A stretch of DNA of 15,693 bases from GCA-016699105 sp036518915 (GTDB taxonomy: Bacteria; Patescibacteriota; Saccharimonadia; UBA4664). The stretch covers positions 1-15,693 of the forward strand of contig DATDME010000090.1 of the NCBI GenBank assembly GCA_036518915.1. Reading direction: 5' to 3'. The position numbers and the translations under genes are program-made. Shown here one piece after another: positions 1 to 4,398 of the stretch; the stretch's first letter is position 1; the number at the start of each line of letters is the position of its first letter. Below the pieces are notes generated by a model. That model ran no database searches. It saw only the letters and a list, made by a program, of their open reading frames with translations, and was not told the DNA's origin.

Positions 1-626
1 TCCACCAAATTCGTACGGACACCCTTTGTCAGATAGGCCTGGCGCCGCAAGTACTCCAGAATTTCCGTGTAGTTAAACTCGGTGGTGACAAAAATTTCTG
101 GATCGGGCCAAAACGTGATAGTCGTACCGGTATCATCGGCCTTGCCCACCGGCTTAATGTCGCCCTGGGGCACACCCCGCATGTACTCCTGGCGGTACAA
201 CTTGCCGTCGCGGCGCACTTCCGCCACGAGCTTGGTCGACAGCGCGTTCACCACACTTGAGCCCACGCCGTGCAAACCACCGGACACCTTATAGCCCCCA
301 CCGCCAAATTTTCCGCCGGCATGCAGCACGGTGAGCACTGTTTCCAAGGTGCTCTTGCCGGTGGCCTTGTGCTTTTCCACGGGGATGCCACGCCCACTAT
401 CGCGCACACTTACGCCGCCGTCGGCCAGGATCTTAACGTCGACCACATTGCCGAAGCCAGCCATCGCTTCATCAATGCAGTTGTTAACGATTTCCCACAC
501 TAAGTGATGCAGGCCCTCTTCACCCGTGCCACCAATGTACATACCTGGGCGCTTACGGACCGGCTCAAGGCCCTCGAGGACCTGGATCTGATCAGCACCA
601 TATTCTTGGGACGGGTTCTTTGCCAT
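1..626 (-). CDS. gyrB: DNA gyrase subunit B, N-terminal part (cut by window edge)
   Basis: ATPase subunit of type II topoisomerase, which with GyrA introduces negative supercoils using ATP. Reading the minus strand from ATG at 626-624 gives 208 uninterrupted codons to the window edge. The GHKL ATPase signatures are in order: GMYIG (residues 28-32), the Mg/ATP motif with E45, N49 and IDEAMAG (51-57), RDSGRGIP (75-82, with the ATP-binding Asp), and the Gly-rich lid GGGGYKVSGGLHGVGSS (108-124). The residue before the Mg-binding Asn is Asn where E. coli has Asp, so the motif reads VNN instead of VDN; the catalytic residues remain. The start is supported by MAKNPSQEYGADQIQVLEGL, which aligns to bacterial GyrB N-termini. 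A TATAAT promoter lies about 60 nt upstream. A ParE assignment cannot be excluded from the N-terminus alone, but GyrB is more likely. Confidence 0.95.
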   Translation of the reverse strand, partial: MAKNPSQEYGADQIQVLEGLEPVRKRPGMYIGGTGEEGLHHLVWEIVNNCIDEAMAGFGNVVDVKILADGGVSVRDSGRGIPVEKHKATGKSTLETVLTVLHAGGKFGGGGYKVSGGLHGVGSSVVNALSTKLVAEVRRDGKLYRQEYMRGVPQGDIKPVGKADDTGTTITFWPDPEIFVTTEFNYTEILEYLRRQAYLTKGVRTNLV

Positions 627-687
627 GCGCGTCTACTACCACCTATCGTTATCATCAAAAAGAGCGTGCGGCTCAAAATACCTACCC

Positions 688-716
688 ATTATAAGCATTT
701 CGTGTATCTGGATCAA
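688..716 (-). promoter_or_regulatory. gyrB promoter
   Basis: On the minus strand, -35 TTGATC (716-711) is followed after exactly 17 nt by a perfect -10 TATAAT (693-688). The predicted start near 681 gives a leader of about 55 nt. A purine-rich AGGTGG lies about 12 nt before the gyrB ATG and may act as a weak, distant ribosome binding site. Confidence 0.7.
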
Positions 717-766
717 ATGGCCCAAAATGTTTGCTGAGGGCTATGTCGTAAAATACCACCTTATAA

Positions 767-795
767 TTGACATAAGTGCTATAAACAAGTATCGT
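767..795 (+). promoter_or_regulatory. Promoter of the cold-shock-domain gene island
   Basis: A perfect -35 TTGACA (767-772) is separated by 17 nt from -10 TATCGT (790-795, 4 of 6 matches to TATAAT). The predicted start is near 802, leaving a leader of about 205 nt before the gene at 1009. No other good promoter was seen between here and 1009. Confidence 0.65.
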
Positions 796-802
796 AATAC
801 GA
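792..802. promoter_or_regulatory. Palindromic operator candidate over the -10/start site
   Basis: TCGTA-A-TACGA is a perfect 5-bp inverted repeat with a one-base centre, covering the end of the -10 box and the predicted start point. A related imperfect site, TCGTA-AAA-TAC, lies at 746-756 upstream of the -35. The position fits a repressor site. No regulator gene is next to it, so this is inference from symmetry and position. Confidence 0.35.
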
Positions 803-804
803 CC

Positions 805-873
805 ATGTCCGGCACGACTCCGAAGGAGGAGCCCCATGCCCACCATGACGCACCCACTACCAGCGAGAGATGA
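805..873 (+). CDS. Tiny ORF in the leader (22 aa), possibly leaderless
   Basis: ATG at 805 is 9 nt after the -10 box, so it would sit almost at the 5' end of the transcript. It has no Shine-Dalgarno sequence. The peptide starts MSGTTPKEEP and is His/Pro-rich. Its TGA (871-873) overlaps the ATG of the next tiny ORF as ATGA. It competes with the ORF at 836, which has a much better SD, so only one may be translated. No family recognised. Confidence 0.2.
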   Translation: MSGTTPKEEPHAHHDAPTTSER

Positions 874-883
874 CCATACCTAG
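836..883 (+). CDS. Leader peptide candidate (15 aa) with strong SD
   Basis: ATG at 836 is preceded by AAGGAGGAG (823-831), among the strongest SD sequences in the window. It encodes MPTMTHPLPARDDHT and ends at TAG 881-883. A strong SD in front of a 15-codon ORF inside a long leader suggests a regulatory leader peptide or a decoy ribosome-loading site. The alternative is chance in a purine-rich stretch. The peptide has no run of one amino acid that would suggest classical attenuation. Confidence 0.3.
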   Translation: MPTMTHPLPARDDHT

Positions 884-941
884 GCCATTAGATAAAAACA
901 TCCTCGCATACATCACGAGCGACCAGCTGCGCCTGAGCTGA
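870..941 (+). CDS. Tiny ORF (23 aa) overlapping the preceding ORF by ATGA
   Basis: Starts at ATG 870-872, inside the stop of the 805-873 ORF, and ends at TGA 939-941. The peptide begins MTIPRPLDKNILAYITSD. The ATGA overlap would allow translational coupling, but there is no good SD of its own. The stop directly abuts the CCTCCT anti-SD segment at 942-947, so a ribosome finishing here would cover that segment. No family recognised. Confidence 0.2.
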   Translation: MTIPRPLDKNILAYITSDQLRLS

Positions 942-1003
942 CCTCCTGATCGATGCGGGGATTCTCCCACACCGACGTCCCGGCACTCCGCCGGGGAAGG
1001 AGG
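942..1003 (+). promoter_or_regulatory. Structured leader: anti-SD segment and hairpin before the start
   Basis: CCTCCT at 942-947 is perfectly complementary to AGGAGG at 998-1003, the SD of the 218-aa gene, and equally to AGGAGG at 824-829, the SD of the leader ORF. Just before the gene's SD there is a hairpin with arms CCCGGC (979-984) and GCCGGG (990-995) and loop ACTCC. The arrangement could hide or expose the SD depending on temperature or upstream translation. Complementarity is seen directly; a switch is inference. Confidence 0.35.
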
Positions 1004-1008
1004 CCATC

Positions 1009-1665
1009 ATGGCCAGCACGCTGCTCACCGCCCCGCCCGTCACTGGGCTGGTGCAGTACTTCGACGCGGACAAGCGCTTCGGCTTCGCGGCGGTCACGCA
1101 GACCGACCGCGGCCCTCGCCAGGTGTTCTTCCACGTCCGCAACGGGCGCCAGGTCATCGGCAACTACTTCCAGCCGACCCTCACCAGCTGCCCCGCGCAG
1201 TACCGCATCCCCGACCCGCGCCGCACACGGCCCGGAACCGAGCTCGTCATGGTAATCGAGTCTGGCGAAGACCGCCGGGACCAGGCCGTCGCCTGGGGCA
1301 TCCGCCCCCGGCGCACCTGGTACGACACCATGCTGAACGAGCGCACCCTCACCCAGTACCTGGGTGGTCTCGTGCGCATCTCGGAGCAACGTCCGGGCCA
1401 GCCCTACCGCTGGATTCTGGCCGGTCGGCTCAACCGGGCCCTGCTCACCCGTGAGGAGTTCGCGCTTCACGGACAGCAGTTCGACTCGCTGCAGTACGTC
1501 GGGTTCAACACCCGACCGGCGGGTCAGGCCTTCGAGCTGGGGTTCAGCACCCAAGGCAGCAGCCAGCGCCGCAGCGACCACTGCCTGGCCCTCGAGTTCC
1601 CGCTCGAGGACGGCGGCATGCGCTACGTCTGGCTGACGCCGGCGCCCAAGACGGCACCGCGGTGA
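1009..1665 (+). CDS. Cold-shock-domain protein with unknown C-terminal half (218 aa)
   Basis: Residues 11-98 match the cold-shock (CSD, OB-fold nucleic-acid-binding) pattern: TGLVQYFDADKRFGFAAV holds RNP1 (KRFGF, 22-26), VFFHV (39-43) is RNP2, and PGTELVMVIESGEDRRDQAV (75-94) fits the last strands. About 20 extra residues separate RNP2 from those strands. Family members are usually about 70 aa, so the C-terminal ~120 residues, which I do not recognise, are an addition. A role in RNA or single-strand DNA binding is likely. The start is set by AGGAGG (998-1003) five nt before ATG. Codon use differs from the neighbours: Gln is nearly always CAG and Glu nearly always GAG, and third positions are strongly G/C, unlike the mixed CAA/CAG and GAA/GAG of adjacent genes. 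This suggests acquisition by transfer, perhaps from a high-GC host bacterium (inference). Confidence 0.85.
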   Translation: MASTLLTAPPVTGLVQYFDADKRFGFAAVTQTDRGPRQVFFHVRNGRQVIGNYFQPTLTSCPAQYRIPDPRRTRPGTELVMVIESGEDRRDQAVAWGIRPRRTWYDTMLNERTLTQYLGGLVRISEQRPGQPYRWILAGRLNRALLTREEFALHGQQFDSLQYVGFNTRPAGQAFELGFSTQGSSQRRSDHCLALEFPLEDGGMRYVWLTPAPKTAPR

Positions 1666-1705
1666 ACAGTTCGCTCACGTGTCATTCAACCGAGAGGAGA
1701 GCGCG

Positions 1706-1732
1706 ATGCCCCGATGCATTCGCAGCCCCTGA
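1706..1732 (+). CDS. 8-codon ORF with SD before a hairpin
   Basis: GAGAGGAG lies about 6 nt before ATG at 1706, which opens MPRCIRSP and stops at TGA 1730-1732. It sits between the cold-shock-domain gene and the long hairpin at 1745-1794. It may be a leader-peptide-like element or chance. An overlapping 45-codon ORF (1714-1851) begins in another frame but has a poorer start context and runs through the hairpin and the next promoter. Confidence 0.2.
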   Translation: MPRCIRSP

Positions 1733-1744
1733 TCGTCACCCACG

Positions 1745-1794
1745 CCCACGAGGGCGGCAGAGCTTCCACGAGGAACCTGAGCCGCTCTCGTGGG
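1745..1794 (+). terminator. Long imperfect hairpin downstream of the cold-shock-domain gene
   Basis: Two 23-nt arms (1745-1767 and 1772-1794) pair around the tetraloop ACGA. The outer eight pairs (CCCACGAG/CTCGTGGG) are perfect; then come a G-U pair, five more pairs, and an upper stem with three mismatches. No clear T-run follows (GCGCTCTGCTTAT), so intrinsic termination is uncertain. It could instead be an RNA processing or protection structure, or part of a small RNA. Confidence 0.5.
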
Positions 1795-1820
1795 CGCTCT
1801 GCTTATCTGGCAGTTTCCCC

Positions 1821-1849
1821 TAGCCACCCGTCGCCACCGGTAGTACAAT
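1821..1849 (+). promoter_or_regulatory. Promoter of the PKD/LPDTG operon, leaderless geometry
   Basis: -35 TAGCCA (1821-1826, 4 of 6 matches to TTGACA), a 17-nt spacer, and -10 TACAAT (1844-1849). Transcription should start near 1856-1858, at the ATG of 1857. No SD precedes that ATG. The in-frame ATG at 1851 would lie upstream of the predicted transcript start. Confidence 0.55.
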
Positions 1850-1856
1850 AATGCTA

Positions 1857-3755
1857 ATGTTTCCGAGAATTGTGTCGCAGTTGTCGCTGTCTCCGCAGGC
1901 GCTCAGCCTGTTGGCGTTTTATGGCCGACGTCTGCGCCAAGAAAAAGTTACCCGCACCTTTTCGGCCATTGCCGCTTGCCTCATTGTCGGCCTACAGTTC
2001 CTGACGATCGCCGCGCCGCCTTCGCCCACCAATGCCTCATCGACCAACGATATTTATTCTGGCGGTTTTGTCTCACGGGTTGACCTACTCAACCGTTACG
2101 ACGAAAACGCCGAGCTGCGCAACCTCTACACTGGCTACTTTGGCATCAGCCGCGCCGACATCGCCAACGCCCAAGTCGCCTACATCAACTCCACCGACCA
2201 CAACCTCAAGTCCGTGGGCCGCATTCAGCACAGCTCGTCCGACACAGAAATCCACACCAGCGACAACCTCTACTACGGCCGGCCGCTCTACGTTTGGGAT
2301 ACTGGCGCCAACGTCCAAAACGGCTCGACCTACGAAGTCCTCCAAGGTATCACGGCCAAGGGCAACTACTGGGCCATCATGTTTGCTTGCGGCAACCCGG
2401 TATACAAAACGCTGCCCGTAAAAGCCACCCCCACGCCGGTACCCAAGGCCGCCGTGACTGTACCCACCACGCCAGCGCCCACTTCCGGCTGCCTCGACCC
2501 CGGCAAGCCGTCAAGCTACGTCACCAGCTTCACCCGCGGCACCGGCACCGTCAGTACCAAAAATAACTTGCCGCTCTGCCAGGCCGGCAGCCTCGAGCTC
2601 GAAAGTTTCTCCATGCCTGATACTTGGGACGGCCAAGGCTTTAACGCCTCCGCCCTGCCCCAAGCCCGCTTTGACTCCATGGGCATCACCCTGCCCGCCG
2701 GCGCCCCCAATTTGCACGAAACTCTCACCGTTAAAGTCCCCGAGGCCTGCCAGAATACCCAAATCGATTTTTACTTTCCGCCAGTCTACAGCAAACTCAC
2801 CGGCCTGCACGATGACGATGCTCGCTACATCAACGGCATGATTTTTGCTCGCCACGGCAGTTGCCAAGCCACCCCCACGCCCACTCCCAAGCCCGCACCT
2901 ACGCCCAAGGCCTCCAGTATTGTGTGCTCTAAACTGTCAGCTGACACCACCACCGGTCCCGCCCCGCTAACCGTTAAATTCACCAGCGCGGCCACCGCCA
3001 CCGGCCAAACCGTCAGCGAGTACCAATACAGCTTCGGCGATGAGCACAGTATCATCAGCCCCAGCGCCGCGGCCAGCCACACCTACGTCCTGCCAGGCCA
3101 GTACACCGCCACCCTCAGCGTCACCAGCTCCACTGGTGCAGTGTCGGCCGCGGTCGCGACCTGTACCGTGAACCTGAATGTGCTCGCCCCGCCGGCCAGC
3201 TACGTCAAGGCTAAATCGGCGCAAAACCTTAGCCAAAACCGCGACGCCACCACCGCGCCCGCCCAAGCCGGCGACCAAATCCGCTACAGCCTCACCACTA
3301 AAAACGCCGGCGGCATTGCCGGCGACTACACCGTGGTCGAGCACATCGACGACATCCTGGAATACGCCGACGTCACCGATACCGGTGGCGCCACGCTCGC
3401 CAAAGGTGTCCTCACCTGGCCGGCCGTATCCATCGACCCCGGCGCCACGCTGCTCAAGACCTTCTCCGTAAAAATTAAGAGCCCGGTGCCTTCCACCCCG
3501 CTCGGCGTATCTGACCGCTTCTCATACGACCTGCGCCTCGATAACATCTATGGCAACCAGGTGAGCATTACGGTGGCGCCACCGCCTGCCAAACAAATTG
3601 AAGGCGCATCCACCAGCCTGCCCGACACCGGCGCCGCCACCAGCACGCTGATTATCCTGGCCGTCGCCTTCTTGGCGGTTTACTTCTACTTCCGCAACCG
3701 CCAGCTCATGACGGAAATCCACATTTTGCGCGGCAGTTACCAAGGAGGTTTGTAA
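1857..3755 (+). CDS. Secreted PKD-domain surface protein with LPDTG and C-terminal anchor
   Basis: Large exported surface protein; the exact ligand or role is unknown. Residues below count from an in-frame ATG at 1851; 1857 is preferred because of the promoter position. A basic ~36-residue leader (YGRRLRQEKVTRT) precedes a hydrophobic segment (37-56) ending near APPSPTNA, a long signal peptide or membrane anchor. Residues 60-190 are a region I recall from Saccharibacteria surface proteins. Pro/Thr linkers follow at 191-212 and 340-353. A PKD-like beta-sandwich spans 357-443 (YSFGD 393-397), then a DUF11/fimbrial isopeptide-like domain at about 451-576. LPDTG (590-594) precedes a helix (597-614) and a 20-residue tail, longer than usual for a sortase substrate. 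Seven cysteines outside the membrane could form disulfides. No sortase gene is visible. It shares an operon with the next gene. Confidence 0.8.
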   Translation: MFPRIVSQLSLSPQALSLLAFYGRRLRQEKVTRTFSAIAACLIVGLQFLTIAAPPSPTNASSTNDIYSGGFVSRVDLLNRYDENAELRNLYTGYFGISRADIANAQVAYINSTDHNLKSVGRIQHSSSDTEIHTSDNLYYGRPLYVWDTGANVQNGSTYEVLQGITAKGNYWAIMFACGNPVYKTLPVKATPTPVPKAAVTVPTTPAPTSGCLDPGKPSSYVTSFTRGTGTVSTKNNLPLCQAGSLELESFSMPDTWDGQGFNASALPQARFDSMGITLPAGAPNLHETLTVKVPEACQNTQIDFYFPPVYSKLTGLHDDDARYINGMIFARHGSCQATPTPTPKPAPTPKASSIVCSKLSADTTTGPAPLTVKFTSAATATGQTVSEYQYSFGDEHSIISPSAAASHTYVLPGQYTATLSVTSSTGAVSAAVATCTVNLNVLAPPASYVKAKSAQNLSQNRDATTAPAQAGDQIRYSLTTKNAGGIAGDYTVVEHIDDILEYADVTDTGGATLAKGVLTWPAVSIDPGATLLKTFSVKIKSPVPSTPLGVSDRFSYDLRLDNIYGNQVSITVAPPPAKQIEGASTSLPDTGAATSTLIILAVAFLAVYFYFRNRQLMTEIHILRGSYQGGL

Positions 3756-3757
3756 CC

Positions 3758-4336
3758 ATGTCTCTTGAGCAACAACCTCGGCCCCACGAGCAACTCAGCG
3801 AGCACCAAGCCGACCTCGACCGCCTGGCCCGCCAGCGCCTGGAGGAGCTGAAATCAGAACGTGAAATCGGCTCCGAAACCGACTCCGCCGACCGACGCGC
3901 CGAGGCCGCCCGCGAAGTCATCAACCAGCACAAAGCCGAGCGTCCGACTGAGGCGCCGCCACCCGATCCCGCCGAAACCAGCCCCGCTGAGCCTAAGGCC
4001 GCCAACCGGCTTAACGTCCTGCCTCCGGCCCTCAACTATCAGCACACGCTCATGAGCCTGCAGCAGCATCTCAAGCCCGCCAGCCGGGCCTTCAGCCGAG
4101 TGATCCACCAGCCAGCCGTGGAGGCCGCCAGCGAGGCTCTCGGCAAAACCGTCGCCCGCCCTTCCGTCATCAATGGCGCACTCTGGACCGCCCTCATCAT
4201 CGGCACGGTGTTTTACCTGACCGCCCGCACCTTCGGCTACCGGCTGTCCGGCTCCGAAATGCTGTTCGCGCTGCTCGGTGGCGCCATCATCGGCATCGTC
4301 GCCGAAGCGGTTTGGCGCGCCTTTAAACGCCAATAG
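3758..4336 (+). CDS. Small membrane protein with charged N-terminus and two helices (192 aa)
   Basis: Family not recognised. Residues 1-80 are highly charged and probably helical or disordered (LDRLARQRLEELKSERE and a Pro-rich patch near 63-75). Two hydrophobic segments follow at about 139-160 (ALWTALIIGTVFYLTARTF) and 168-187 (MLFALLGGAIIGIVAEAVW), ending in KRQ. A short loop joins the helices, so both ends probably face the cytoplasm. AAGGAGG (3742-3748) lies inside the last codons of the surface-protein gene, and only two bases separate TAA from ATG, so the two genes are probably translationally coupled. The context suggests a membrane partner or accessory of the surface protein (inference). 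Confidence 0.8.
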   Translation: MSLEQQPRPHEQLSEHQADLDRLARQRLEELKSEREIGSETDSADRRAEAAREVINQHKAERPTEAPPPDPAETSPAEPKAANRLNVLPPALNYQHTLMSLQQHLKPASRAFSRVIHQPAVEAASEALGKTVARPSVINGALWTALIIGTVFYLTARTFGYRLSGSEMLFALLGGAIIGIVAEAVWRAFKRQ

Positions 4337-4398
4337 CCCGCGCGGGCATAGCAAAACGCGAACCAAAATGGCAGTTTAGATTACGATGACCCAGGTGG

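Larger units (their letters stand above)
627..1008. other. Divergent intergenic region between gyrB and the cold-shock-domain gene
   Basis: This 382-bp gap has no long gene. It contains the gyrB promoter on the minus strand (688-716), an AT-rich middle, a plus-strand promoter (767-795) with an overlapping palindrome, and a leader of about 200 nt carrying three overlapping tiny ORFs and potential RNA pairings. No tRNA fold, DnaA-box cluster or terminator was recognised here. Confidence 0.6.

Noticed and set aside
627..830. Possible replication origin next to gyrB
   Set aside because: No DnaA boxes (TTATCCACA-like) or AT-rich repeat cluster was found in the gap, and dnaA/dnaN are not in the window.
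625..873. 82-codon plus-strand frame between gyrB and the cold-shock-domain gene
   Set aside because: Its start overlaps the gyrB start codon, it crosses both promoters and has no SD. Only its last 22 codons lie within a predicted transcript.
913..1581. 222-codon open frame on the minus strand over the cold-shock-domain gene
   Set aside because: The plus-strand frame has the cold-shock motifs, promoter and SD. The minus frame is a shadow of the strong G/C third-position bias.
1714..1851. 45-codon ORF after the cold-shock-domain gene
   Set aside because: It runs through the long hairpin and the next gene's promoter, its SD spacing is poor compared with the ATG at 1706, and it matches no family.
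4336..4398. Palindrome GCCCGCGCGGGC between the convergent 192-aa and ATPase genes
   Set aside because: Only a short GC palindrome with no room for a loop and no T-run on either strand. It may help termination but cannot be called a terminator.
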